Source: Anaerolineales bacterium
GTDB taxonomy: Bacteria; Chloroflexota; Anaerolineae; 4572-78; J111
Direction of reading: 5' to 3'
Assembly: GCA_015075185.1 (NCBI GenBank)
Contig: JABTUW010000007.1
Coordinates: 186,001-250,000 of the forward strand
Length of the DNA stretch: 64,000 bases
Positions 8,996-17,847 of the stretch are shown one piece after another. Numbering within the stretch: the stretch's first letter is position 1; every line of letters begins with the position of its first letter. The position numbers were made by a program, and so were the translations under genes. Below the pieces are notes generated by a model, which was not told the DNA's origin, did no database searches, and saw only the letters and a list, made by a program, of their open reading frames with translations.

Positions 8996-10834
8996 ATGAA
9001 GAAGACAATTTATCAAGGAGGTGTGCTGGCGCTCTTGGTGGCAGCTCTGGCTTTGACCGCCGCCCAGTGTGGCGCAGCGCCCGCCGTGGCCCCGGCGCCG
9101 CAAGAGGCCCAATCCGGTCCGGCAGAAAGTGCGGTTGAGGCCAAACCTGCCGCGGAAACGGCAGCGGAAGCAGAGGCTGTCGAAGAAAATAATTCGGCTG
9201 CCAGCGAAGCCGAACCATCGGTAATTGACGCCGAAAATAAACTGGCCGAAGAAGTGGTTGGCGGCAGCGTTTTCATCACCGACGAGCCGGATGTGAGCAC
9301 GCCGCGCACCAAACTGGGTGGCGAGTACCGCACCGTGGCCTCATCAGACGCCGTGAGTTTCCATCCTTACCTGACCTCCGACGCTACTTCATGGGAATAT
9401 CAGGGTCTGGTTTTTTCATCTTCTTTGCTTGAGCCGGACGAGAACACTTTGGAATATAAGCCGAATATGGCAGAAAAATATGAAATCTCGGCCGATGGGT
9501 TAACCTTTACTTTTTATCTGCGCAAAGACCTCAAATGGTCCGACGGTAAGCCGCTTACAGCCCGGGATTTCAAATGGACCTATGATCAGGTGGTCAATCC
9601 TGATAATGAGTATCCTTATCTTTCACAGATTGACTTTGTCGAGTCTTACGAGGCTCTGGACGATTACACGATTCAGGCCAAGATTAAACAGATTCACGCT
9701 CCGGCCATTGTCAATCTAGCTGAGTTCATTACCCCGCTGCCCAAACATATCTGGGAAAAACTGGATTGGAGCGACCCGGAAAAGAATCCCGAAATCAACA
9801 ACCCTTCGGTAGTTTCCGGGCCGTACAAGCTGGTCGAGTGGAAGCGCGACCAATTTGCCGTTTTTGAAGCCAATCCTAACTATTGGTATCATGGCTCGCC
9901 CAATATCCAGAAATACATTATTGAGATTGTGCCCGACCAGGATGTAGCGTTTGAAAAGCTCAAAAGCGGGGAAACGGACAGTTCTACGATGACGCCCGAA
10001 CAACTGCAAGAAGCCCGTACCCTGGAGAATGTCACCGTCTATGAATGGTGGCCGGCTCAGTCCGTTTGGAGCTACATCGGCCTGAACATGCGCCAGGGCT
10101 ATCCTACCCATGACATCAACATCCGGCACGGCCTCAATTACGCCATTGACAAGCAGCTCCTCACCGACGAAGTCTGGCTGGGCCAGGCCAAACGGCTCTG
10201 TACCATTTATCCGCCGACCACCTGGGCGCACAACCCCGACGTGCCTTGCTATGAGTATGACCCCGATAAGGCCCTGGCCGAATTTGCCGAGGCCGGTTAT
10301 ACCTTAAAGGATGATAAATTGGTCAATGAGCAGGGGGAACAGCTTAAACTGAAGTTCCTTTACGGCCCCAATACCAGCCCCACGGCGGAGTTAATTGCGG
10401 TCACAATTCAAGGGGATCTCAAAAAGGTAGGGATTGAGGTGGAGGTTGAGGGTCTGGAATGGGCCAGCTTCCTTGAAGCCACCGAGGCCGAAAATCCCAC
10501 CTGGGATATGTTCCTGGGCGGCTGGCAGTCGGGCATCGAACCCCATTCACAGGCAACCGTTTGGGCCGAAGAAAATATTCCTGAGCTAAATGCGGTTGCC
10601 TATGTCAATAAAGAGATGGAAAAGCTTTTTGAAGAGGCCGCCGCCACCTACGATATCGAGGTACGCAAGGAAAAATATGCCGCAGTCCAGGAACTCATCG
10701 CGGAAGACTCGCCTTATATCATCATTTCCTATCGCAAAAGAGCCAGCGCCCAAAATGATCGAGTCCAGGGGATCATCCCGACCGCCCTGGGAATTGGTTG
10801 GAATCAAGAGGATTGGTACATTGTTGACAAGTAA
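8996..10834 (+). CDS. ABC transporter solute-binding lipoprotein, family 5, paralogue 2
   Basis: 612 residues. The signal peptide ends LTAAQC, followed by a long Ala/Glu/Pro-rich linker to about residue 95 and then the family-5 binding domain (LGGEYRTVASSDAVSFHPY onward; C-terminal GIGWNQEDWYIV). The sequence parallels paralogue 1 along its whole length, so the two arose by tandem duplication. Differences cluster in the linker and in scattered pocket positions, which would fit different ligand preferences (inference). The next paralogue starts 22 bases after its stop, so those two are probably on one transcript. Confidence 0.9.
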   Translation: MKKTIYQGGVLALLVAALALTAAQCGAAPAVAPAPQEAQSGPAESAVEAKPAAETAAEAEAVEENNSAASEAEPSVIDAENKLAEEVVGGSVFITDEPDVSTPRTKLGGEYRTVASSDAVSFHPYLTSDATSWEYQGLVFSSSLLEPDENTLEYKPNMAEKYEISADGLTFTFYLRKDLKWSDGKPLTARDFKWTYDQVVNPDNEYPYLSQIDFVESYEALDDYTIQAKIKQIHAPAIVNLAEFITPLPKHIWEKLDWSDPEKNPEINNPSVVSGPYKLVEWKRDQFAVFEANPNYWYHGSPNIQKYIIEIVPDQDVAFEKLKSGETDSSTMTPEQLQEARTLENVTVYEWWPAQSVWSYIGLNMRQGYPTHDINIRHGLNYAIDKQLLTDEVWLGQAKRLCTIYPPTTWAHNPDVPCYEYDPDKALAEFAEAGYTLKDDKLVNEQGEQLKLKFLYGPNTSPTAELIAVTIQGDLKKVGIEVEVEGLEWASFLEATEAENPTWDMFLGGWQSGIEPHSQATVWAEENIPELNAVAYVNKEMEKLFEEAAATYDIEVRKEKYAAVQELIAEDSPYIIISYRKRASAQNDRVQGIIPTALGIGWNQEDWYIVDK

Positions 10835-10856
10835 GAACGAATTTGAGGAGAAGATT

Positions 10857-12680
10857 GTGAAAAAGACTCGCAGATGGTCGTTATTGACCCTGTTCATAAT
10901 GACTTTGGCCCTGATTGCCGCTCAGTGCAGCGCCGGAGCGGCGCAGGTTCCTACCGAGCAGGTCCCGGCTCAAGTGGAAGTTACCGAACAGTCCGCCGAG
11001 GTGGAAGTCCAGCCTGCGGAAGAAGCAGCCGTCGCAGCGACCGAAGAGTCCAAGGCTGCGCCGACGGTGCAGGAATCTGATGTTTCCGTTGCCAAAGAAC
11101 AGAAAGGAATTACGGTTGTTACCGACGAAGTAGATGTGAGCACGCCGCGCACCAAGCGGGGCGGTGAGTACCACGACGTGGATACCTCCGATGCCGTCAG
11201 CTTTCATCCCTATTTGACCAATGATACCACCTCCGGGGCCTATCAGGGCTTGATCTACAGCGGCTCTTTGCTGAAGCTGGATGAAAACACGCTGGAATAC
11301 GAGCCTTACATGGCCGAAAAGTACGAGATTTCTGAAGACGGCCTGACCTTCACTTTTTATCTGCGTCAAGGGATGAAATGGAGCGATGGCCAGCCCATCA
11401 CCGCCCAGGATTACAAATGGACCTTTGACCAGGTGATGGATCCCAACAACGAATTTCCTTACCTCTCCCAGTACCAATTTGTCAAGTCTTATGAAGCTCT
11501 GGATGATTACACTATCCAGGCCAAAATTGACGAGGTTTATGCGCCGGCTTTGGGCCAGATCGCCGGTTTTGTGACGCCCCTGCCCAGACACATCTGGGAA
11601 GAGCTGGATTGGGGCGACCCCGAAAGAAACCCGGAAATTAACAGCCCCAGCGTCGTGTCCGGCCCCTATAAGCTGCTCGAGTGGCGGCGTGACCAATTTG
11701 CCAGGTTTGAGGCGAACGAGAATTACTGGTATCACGGCGCGCCCAATATAACCAACTATACGATTGAAATTGTGCCCAACCAGGACGTGGCCTTCGAGAA
11801 GCTCAAGGCCGGCGAAGTTGATACTTCTTCCCTGACCCCGGAGCAACTGAAAGAAGCCCGCGAGATGGATCATGTCAATGTTTATGAGTGGTGGCCTATC
11901 TCCGCCGGTTGGAGCTATATTGGCTTGAATATGCGCGAGGGTTTCCCTACTCATGATATTAATGTCCGGCATGGCTTAAGTTATGCGCTTGACAAAGAGC
12001 TGCTGACCGAGGAAATCTGGCTGGGCCGGGCCAGGCGGATGTGCTCCATCTATCCTGAAACCTCCTGGGCGCACAACCCCGATGTCCCCTGCTACGACTA
12101 CGATCCAGATAAAGCGGTTGAGGAATTTGCCAAAGCCGGGTATACCCTTCAGGATGGCAAAATGCTCGACAAAAACGGCCAGCAGTTAAAGCTGAAGTTT
12201 CTCTTTGGCCCCAATACTAGCCAAACGGCTGAGTTGTTTGCCGTTACCGTTCAGGATTACCTGGCTGAGATTGGGATCCAGGTAGAGGTTCAAGGACTGG
12301 AGTGGGCCAGTTTTCTGGAAGCTTTACAATCAGCCGAACCTGATTGGGATATGTTCCTGGGCGGCTGGCGTTCAACCCCTGAGCCACAAACTGCGGCGAC
12401 GGTCTGGGCCGAGGAAAATATTCCGGCGCTAAACTCGGTTGCTTATGTAAACAAAGAGATGGAAGCTCTCTTCAAAGAGGCCGGCGGCACTTATGACACT
12501 GAGGTTCGCAAGCAAAAATATGGCGAGATTCAGCAGATCATTGCCGAGGACTCGCCCTATATCTTTATTGCCTACCAGCGAGCCGCCAGCGTTCAAAACA
12601 AGCGCATCCAGGGTATCATCCCGACCGCGCTGGGTATTGGCTGGAACCAGGAAGATTGGTATATCCAGGAACCGCAGTAA
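10857..12680 (+). CDS. ABC transporter solute-binding lipoprotein, family 5, paralogue 3
   Basis: 607 residues with a GTG start at 10857, backed by GAGGAG upstream; the frame also extends back into paralogue 2, but that extension overlaps coding sequence and is not credible. The signal peptide ends LIAAQC, then comes an acidic linker and a family-5 binding domain (RGGEYHDVDTSDAVSFHPY; end GIGWNQEDWYIQ). It is closest in wording to paralogue 2. Behind it come an inverted repeat and the two permease genes, making this the copy nearest to the membrane component. Confidence 0.9.
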   Translation: MKKTRRWSLLTLFIMTLALIAAQCSAGAAQVPTEQVPAQVEVTEQSAEVEVQPAEEAAVAATEESKAAPTVQESDVSVAKEQKGITVVTDEVDVSTPRTKRGGEYHDVDTSDAVSFHPYLTNDTTSGAYQGLIYSGSLLKLDENTLEYEPYMAEKYEISEDGLTFTFYLRQGMKWSDGQPITAQDYKWTFDQVMDPNNEFPYLSQYQFVKSYEALDDYTIQAKIDEVYAPALGQIAGFVTPLPRHIWEELDWGDPERNPEINSPSVVSGPYKLLEWRRDQFARFEANENYWYHGAPNITNYTIEIVPNQDVAFEKLKAGEVDTSSLTPEQLKEAREMDHVNVYEWWPISAGWSYIGLNMREGFPTHDINVRHGLSYALDKELLTEEIWLGRARRMCSIYPETSWAHNPDVPCYDYDPDKAVEEFAKAGYTLQDGKMLDKNGQQLKLKFLFGPNTSQTAELFAVTVQDYLAEIGIQVEVQGLEWASFLEALQSAEPDWDMFLGGWRSTPEPQTAATVWAEENIPALNSVAYVNKEMEALFKEAGGTYDTEVRKQKYGEIQQIIAEDSPYIFIAYQRAASVQNKRIQGIIPTALGIGWNQEDWYIQEPQ

Positions 12681-12687
12681 TAAAGAA

Positions 12688-12743
12688 ATTTACGATTTTC
12701 GATTTACGATTGGACTTTTAATCGCAAATCGTAAATCGTAAAT
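12688..12743. repeat. 24-bp inverted repeat (TTTACGATT type) between SBP and permease genes
   Basis: Arms 12688-12711 and 12720-12743 match at 22 of 24 positions with an 8-base loop. The arms are built from TTTACGATT words that recur at 18107-18140 and 54003-54039. In the transcript this would be a strong hairpin between a binding-protein gene and the permease gene, a place where such stems often stabilise the upstream message. Confidence 0.8.
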
Positions 12744-12784
12744 CCAAAACTTGTCCTGAGGAAGTCGAAGGATCGGAAATTAGC

Positions 12785-13831
12785 ATGGCTCGTTACATTG
12801 TTCGACGCGGAATTCAATCTTTTTTCTTGCTGTGGGCGGCAACCCTGATCAGCTTCACCGTTTACCAGCTTGCGCCGGGTGGCCCGGTTCAATTCCTGGA
12901 AGAGGACCCTAAAGCGACCGGCGAAGATGCCCGGCGTTTGACCCGATTGTATGGCCTGGACCGGCCTAAACTCTTTCCACCGGTTCAATATATCGCCTGG
13001 TTGGCTGGCGAAGATTGGCTGCCTGAGAATGAAACCTGGCGCAGCGGCCGCTGTTTGAACGATGAGTCCAGGTGCGGCCGGGGCATTGTCCGCCTGGATT
13101 TTGGCCGTTCTTTCTTCTATAAAGGACAGCCGGCCATTGATCCGATTCTTGAACGCATTCCGGCGACCTTGACCCTGGCCGTCGCCACCCTGATTTTAGG
13201 TATGGTTATTGGTATTCCTCTGGGTATTTTCGCCGCGCTCAACCGGGGCCGCCTTCCCGATCATTTTATTCGTGTAACAACTGTTCTGCTCAATACTGTG
13301 CCTGACTGGTGGCTGGGCTTGTTGCTGCTCATTTTGCTGGGTGGCTACCTGGGCCTGGTGCCGCTAAGTGGGATGTACGATATTGGGGATGGATCGCTGC
13401 TGGACCGCCTGCACCACCTCATTTTACCGGCGCTGGTCGCCGCGACGGGCGGTTGGATTGGCTACTCCCGCATTTTACGCTTTGAAATGTTGGAAGTACT
13501 CAACCAGGATTACGTGCGTACCGCCCGCGCCAAAGGGCTGGCCGAACGGTTAGTGATGACTCGCCACGTGCTGCGCAATGCCCTGATGCCCTTTGTCACC
13601 GGCTTTGGTGGTATCTTTGTTCTGTTTTTGTCGGGTTCGGTGCTGTTTGAAACCGTCTTTTCCTGGCCGGGAATGGGCCGGCTGTTTATCACCGCCATCA
13701 ACAGCCGGGATTATCCGGTGATGATGGCCATTTTTGTCATCGGTTCCTTTTTCGGTATTATCGGCCTCCTGGTAGTTGACATCCTTTACAGTTTTGTTGA
13801 CCCCCGAGTGAAGTATGATGTAAGCAGGTAA
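12785..13831 (+). CDS. Oligopeptide/dipeptide ABC transporter permease, DppB type
   Basis: 348 residues, inner-membrane channel subunit. An N-terminal membrane segment (MARYIVRRGIQSFFLLWAA) is followed by an extracellular loop of about 90 residues and then five further segments. The ATPase-contact (EAA) loop is DYVRTARAKGLAERLVMTRH, and the end VDILYSFVDPRVKY is typical of DppB. It would pair with the DppC-type gene that follows and take solute from one or more of the three binding proteins upstream. No ATPase gene is nearby. The ribosome site is weak. Confidence 0.9.
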   Translation: MARYIVRRGIQSFFLLWAATLISFTVYQLAPGGPVQFLEEDPKATGEDARRLTRLYGLDRPKLFPPVQYIAWLAGEDWLPENETWRSGRCLNDESRCGRGIVRLDFGRSFFYKGQPAIDPILERIPATLTLAVATLILGMVIGIPLGIFAALNRGRLPDHFIRVTTVLLNTVPDWWLGLLLLILLGGYLGLVPLSGMYDIGDGSLLDRLHHLILPALVAATGGWIGYSRILRFEMLEVLNQDYVRTARAKGLAERLVMTRHVLRNALMPFVTGFGGIFVLFLSGSVLFETVFSWPGMGRLFITAINSRDYPVMMAIFVIGSFFGIIGLLVVDILYSFVDPRVKYDVSR

Positions 13832-13946
13832 ACGGTTAAAGGAATATTTGAAATCACAACCAAATGCACGTCGAGTACGGGAAGATCGAGTCGAATATAA
13901 CATTTAACTTTCAACGTTCAACTTTAAAACATTTAACGGTACTACA

Positions 13947-15017
13947 ATGGCCCTACATACATTAACAGGTTTTCAAGCTCTTCCTCTATTTGCTTCGGAT
14001 GCCGGCGTTACCGGCCGATCTTCTCTACGGGAGGTAGGTCCTGCCTTAGGTCTTCCGCACAAGGGGGCTAAATCTGCCCAGGAGGTTAAAGAGCGAACCT
14101 ATTGGGGTGCAGTTACATCCAAGCTGTGGCACGACAAAATCACGATGAGCGCTATCTTTTTGCTGCTTTTCATGGTCATTATCACCCTGGCCGCTCCCTG
14201 GATTGCCGATAACCTGCTGGGCTTTGATCCGATAGATACCAATCTGCGCATTCGTAATAGAGCGCCGACATGGACCACCGCCGAGGGCCGGCAAATCTGC
14301 TTTTCGGCCCCAGTGGGTCAATGCCACTGGCTGGGTACCGATGAAGCGGGGCGTGATGTATTAGCCCGGGGTATTTATGGGGGGCGGATTTCGCTGCGCA
14401 TTGGCGCTTACGTGGCTGGAATTTCTATGACCCTGGGGGTAATCATGGGGTTGATTAGCGGTTATTACGCGGCGACGTTTATTGATGATATTATCAATGC
14501 CGTCATTCAAACCCTGGGCAGTATTCCCCAGCTTTTCCTGCTGATTATCCTGGCCGGTACTTTCCCTTTTTTCCGTACCCCGGAAGGGTTGTCCCTGCTT
14601 ATTGGCGCTTTGGGCTGGATGGGCTTATCGCGGCTGCTGCGCGGCCAAATTTTTTCGATTCGCGAGCGAGAATACATTGTCGCCAGCCGGGGCATTGGCG
14701 CTTCCATCTGGCGGGTCATGTTCCGCCATATTTTGCCGAACGTCTCCTCGATTATTATTGTCATCGCGGTTTTTGACATCGCTGGCGCGATTATCGCCGA
14801 GGCCGGACTGAGTTATCTGGGTGTTGGTATCGGGCCGCCCAATCCGAGCTGGGGTAATATGATGCAGGGGTCGCTGGGCAACTTCACCGATGCCCCCTGG
14901 CTGGTCATTGCCCCCGGCATCTTCATCTTCCTGACCACTCTCGCCATCTACCTCATCGGCGATGGCCTGCGCGACGCCCTCGACCCGTGGGTCAAAACCG
15001 GCGTGCCGAGAAAGTAA
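13947..15017 (+). CDS. Oligopeptide/dipeptide ABC transporter permease, DppC type
   Basis: 356 residues. The core has the DppC features: an N-terminal membrane segment, an extracellular loop with HWLGTDEAGRDVLARGIYGGRISL, the ATPase-contact loop EYIVASRGIGASIWRVMFRH, and the ending GDGLRDALDPW. The first 55 or so residues before the membrane segment are longer than usual and look unlike the family. The start at 13947 has no clear ribosome site, so the true start may lie further downstream. It follows the DppB gene by 115 bases. Confidence 0.88.
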   Translation: MALHTLTGFQALPLFASDAGVTGRSSLREVGPALGLPHKGAKSAQEVKERTYWGAVTSKLWHDKITMSAIFLLLFMVIITLAAPWIADNLLGFDPIDTNLRIRNRAPTWTTAEGRQICFSAPVGQCHWLGTDEAGRDVLARGIYGGRISLRIGAYVAGISMTLGVIMGLISGYYAATFIDDIINAVIQTLGSIPQLFLLIILAGTFPFFRTPEGLSLLIGALGWMGLSRLLRGQIFSIREREYIVASRGIGASIWRVMFRHILPNVSSIIIVIAVFDIAGAIIAEAGLSYLGVGIGPPNPSWGNMMQGSLGNFTDAPWLVIAPGIFIFLTTLAIYLIGDGLRDALDPWVKTGVPRK

Positions 15018-15052
15018 AAAAGAACTCAAGGAACTCGTAGGAACTTGGATAG

Positions 15053-15484
15053 TTAAGCTCCTACGAGTTCCTCTGAACTCCTACGAGTGTCTTCAATTAT
15101 CGCCTCCGCCTCAATCTCCACCACCATCTCCGGCGAAATCAAGCGGCTGACCTCAACCATACTGGTGGCCGGGCGAATTTCGCCAAAAAATTCGCCGTGC
15201 GCCCGCCCGATTTTCTCCCAATCGTCAATATTAGTTACATACATCCGCGTCCGCACCACATCTTTCAAGCTGGCTCCGGCTGCTTGCAAGGCCGCTTCGA
15301 TGTTGCGCAGTGTTTGGACCGTTTGGGTATAGGGATCGCCCAATCCCACAATTTGCCCATTAGTGTCAGTCGCCGTGGTGCCGGATACGTGGACCAGATT
15401 GCCAATCCGCACCGCCCGTGAGTAGCCAACAATTGGCTCCCACGGTGTGCCGGTGGCGAAATTTTGTCTGGAACTTCTTGCCAT
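15053..15484 (-). CDS. RidA/YjgF/YER057c-family protein
   Basis: 143 residues from ATG at 15484, preceded by AAAGG at good spacing; a TTG 15 bases upstream would add MKGKS. RidA proteins hydrolyse reactive enamine/imine intermediates from PLP enzymes. The expected signature is present: VHVSGTTATD near the N-terminus, the arginine in RPATSMVEVSRL and the acidic end VEIEAEAI. It sits apart, convergent with the permease genes. A substrate-specific relative cannot be excluded. Confidence 0.85.
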   Translation of the reverse strand: MARSSRQNFATGTPWEPIVGYSRAVRIGNLVHVSGTTATDTNGQIVGLGDPYTQTVQTLRNIEAALQAAGASLKDVVRTRMYVTNIDDWEKIGRAHGEFFGEIRPATSMVEVSRLISPEMVVEIEAEAIIEDTRRSSEELVGA

Positions 15485-15590
15485 GCTTTTACCTTTCAAG
15501 ATAGCGGTGATTTTTTAGCTTTTTACGTTACGATATGCTTCTCTTTGATTTCGCCACGAATTACACGAATTTGCACTAAATTTTTAATAT

Positions 15591-17240
15591 TTACATTCGT
15601 TCCGGCGCGCTCATGCCCATCAGCCGCAGAGTATTGGCTAAGGTAATCTGGGCCGCCTTGACCAGCTTCAGTCGGGCGGCGGTCAGGGCGGAGTCCTCGC
15701 TGACCACGCGGCAGTCCCGGTAAAAGGCGTGGAAAGCGGTGGCCAGATCCTGGGCATAGTAGGTCAGGTAGTGGGGGGCCAGGTTTTCGGCGGCGTGGGC
15801 GACAATCTCGCGCAGGCGCAGCATCTCCCGAATAAGCGTCATTTCCGAGGGGTGGGTCAGCAGGGAAACATCGCCCCCCTCCATTGAGGCTCCTTCCTCC
15901 TGGGCTTTGCGGAAAATGCTGGCAATCCGGGCGTGGCCGTACTGCACGTAAAAAACAGGATTTTCGTTACTCTGCTTGGTCGCCAGGGTCAGGTCCAGTT
16001 CCATGGGGCTGTCGGCGGAGCGGGTCAAGAGCATAAAGCGGAAAGCATCGGCGCCGATTTCCTCTACCACCTCCCGCACGGTAATAAAATTGCCGGCTCG
16101 TTTGCTCTGCCGCACCGGCACCCCATCGCGAGTAATTGTGACCAATTGGTACAGGATCATGGTCAGCTTATCGGCATCAAGGCCCAAACCTCTCGCGGCA
16201 TTCTTCACCCGCTTGACGTGGCCGTGATGGTCGGCTCCCCAGATGTAAATAGCCCACTCAAAATTGCGCTTGCCCAATTTATTCCAGACATAGGCAATGT
16301 CCGAGGCAAAATAGGTTGGCCGGCCATCGGAGCGGACAATCACATTTTCTTTGTCGTCCTCGTCCTCGCTTTTCAGCCAGAGCGCCCCATCCCGCTCCAC
16401 GAGCATATTTTTGGCCTTGAGCTTGTCCAAAGCCAATTCATACGTACCGTCGTCGTACAGGCTTTGCTCGGAAAACCAGTTGTCAAAATGAATACCAATC
16501 AGGGCTGTGTCTTCTTTCAGACCGGCGATAATACCATCGAGCGCATAGCGGCGCATAAAGGCCAATGCCTCGGCCCGATCAAGGTGCAGATATTTGTCGC
16601 CAAACTGCCGGGCCGCCGCCTGCCCCATCTCGACCAGGTACTCACCCTGGTACTCTTCCGGGTCGGGTTCAGCCTGACCGAGGGCCTGAGCGTAGCGAGC
16701 AAACATGGCCTTGCCCAGGTTATCCACCTGCGTGCCGACATCGTTAACATAATACTCGCGCTGGACGGTGTGACCGGTTGCAGCCAGCACCTTAGCCAAA
16801 GTATCGCCCAAGACAGCGTTACGCCCGGAGCCGACCACCAGCGGTCCAGTTGGGTTGGCGCTGATAAATTCGACCTGTACATTTTTCTGGCCTAGGTTCA
16901 CCCGGCCAAAGCCGTCTCCCTCAGCCAGGATGGTTTCGACCTGCTGGGCCAGCCAGGTTTCGGCTAGACGCAGGTTGATAAAGCCGGGCGGGGCGGCAGC
17001 GACTCCGCCCAGGTAATCTGCGGCGGGCAGATGGCTGATAATTTTAGCGGCAATCTGGAGCGGGGCCATTCGCGCCAGGCGAGCCAAGCTCATCGCTACC
17101 GGGGTGGCATAGTCGCCGTGCGCCGGGTCTTTGGGCCGCTCGACCACAATTTCGGGTAGGTCGAACGCCGACAAATCACCCGCTTGCTGTGCGGTTTGAA
17201 TGGCAGTTTTGATCAATTCAGTGAGCTGATAGCGTATCAA
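15591..17240 (-). CDS. argS: Arginyl-tRNA synthetase with degenerate HIGH motif
   Basis: 549 residues. It charges tRNA-Arg. The N-terminal tRNA-contact domain, class I catalytic domain and C-terminal anticodon-binding domain (ALTAARLKLVKAAQITLANTLRLMG) are all present. The KMSKS-equivalent reads VRQSKRAGNF. The HIGH site, normally H(V/I)GH after NPTGPL, reads VVGS here, so both motif histidines are missing; the codons CTG GTG GTC GGC TCC are unambiguous. The start is a TTG at 17240 with GAGG eight bases before it. Read as a genuine ArgRS variant, though a second argS elsewhere is possible. Confidence 0.85.
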   Translation of the reverse strand: MIRYQLTELIKTAIQTAQQAGDLSAFDLPEIVVERPKDPAHGDYATPVAMSLARLARMAPLQIAAKIISHLPAADYLGGVAAAPPGFINLRLAETWLAQQVETILAEGDGFGRVNLGQKNVQVEFISANPTGPLVVGSGRNAVLGDTLAKVLAATGHTVQREYYVNDVGTQVDNLGKAMFARYAQALGQAEPDPEEYQGEYLVEMGQAAARQFGDKYLHLDRAEALAFMRRYALDGIIAGLKEDTALIGIHFDNWFSEQSLYDDGTYELALDKLKAKNMLVERDGALWLKSEDEDDKENVIVRSDGRPTYFASDIAYVWNKLGKRNFEWAIYIWGADHHGHVKRVKNAARGLGLDADKLTMILYQLVTITRDGVPVRQSKRAGNFITVREVVEEIGADAFRFMLLTRSADSPMELDLTLATKQSNENPVFYVQYGHARIASIFRKAQEEGASMEGGDVSLLTHPSEMTLIREMLRLREIVAHAAENLAPHYLTYYAQDLATAFHAFYRDCRVVSEDSALTAARLKLVKAAQITLANTLRLMGMSAPERM

Positions 17241-17379
17241 GGTATAAACCTCGCCAAGGGAATAAAAAGTATAAAGTATAGATTATACTCGATAGCGGTG
17301 AAAGGTAAAGAGGAGCGGGGGACAAATTTCTAGGGGTCAGTTTGGCTTGGGACTAAAATAAGTATAGCATGGGGTAACT

Positions 17380-17712
17380 ATGATCCGCTCTGACCACATT
17401 TTTTACGATTTGCGTGAGGGATTAGGCAGCCCTAAATTACTGCTGCCGCTGTTGGTTGTGGCTGGCATTTTTACGTTTTTTGTCAGCTTTCAGTTTGTCT
17501 ACATTTTTGCGCTACTCTATGGGGCTATCTTTGCTGCCCGCGCCCTGATTGGCCGGCGCTGCCCCCAGTGTGATGGGCCGCTGCAAGAAGTCGAGGCTGA
17601 GCGAGATAAGAGCGATGCTTTTATTATGCATGTCATCTGGCGTTGTCCCCGCGATGGTTACCAGGAAAAAGAAACCATCAAAGGCGGCTCCGGCCTGTTC
17701 GGTGGAGGATAA
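17380..17712 (+). CDS. Small membrane protein with C-terminal zinc ribbon
   Basis: 110 residues. Two hydrophobic stretches (about residues 20-35 and 38-55) are followed by a cytosolic tail with two cysteine pairs (RRCPQCDGPL and WRCPRDGYQ; the second pair is incomplete), suggesting a partial zinc ribbon. No family recognised. It lies between the divergent argS gene and a mobile palindromic element. Confidence 0.55.
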   Translation: MIRSDHIFYDLREGLGSPKLLLPLLVVAGIFTFFVSFQFVYIFALLYGAIFAARALIGRRCPQCDGPLQEVEAERDKSDAFIMHVIWRCPRDGYQEKETIKGGSGLFGGG

Positions 17713-17750
17713 ACGGTAGACGGGGAAATAATCTTCTGACTACTGATTAC

Positions 17751-17843
17751 TCAATGTCATTAAGTTAAGACCGGAGTCGAGCCTTTAGGCGAGTGATTCT
17801 CGGCTAAAGCCTCGACTCCAAAAAGCTAACTTAACGACATTGA
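17751..17843. mobile_element. MITE-like element, copy A (93 bp)
   Basis: The left end TCAATGTCATTAAGTTAAG is mirrored at the right end (17826-17843) with two differences. The 8-bp direct repeat CTGATTAC flanks both sides (17743-17750 and 17844-17851). Inside is a separate hairpin with arms 17773-17791 and 17801-17819 (GGAGTCGAGCCTTTAGGCG against its near-complement). It encodes nothing. Two more elements with the same ends are at 50613-50770 and 59879-60107. Confidence 0.85.
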
Positions 17844-17847
17844 CTGA

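Noticed and set aside
10590..10856. N-terminal extension of the third binding protein
   Set aside because: It overlaps the end of the second binding protein and precedes a clear ribosome site and signal peptide at 10857.
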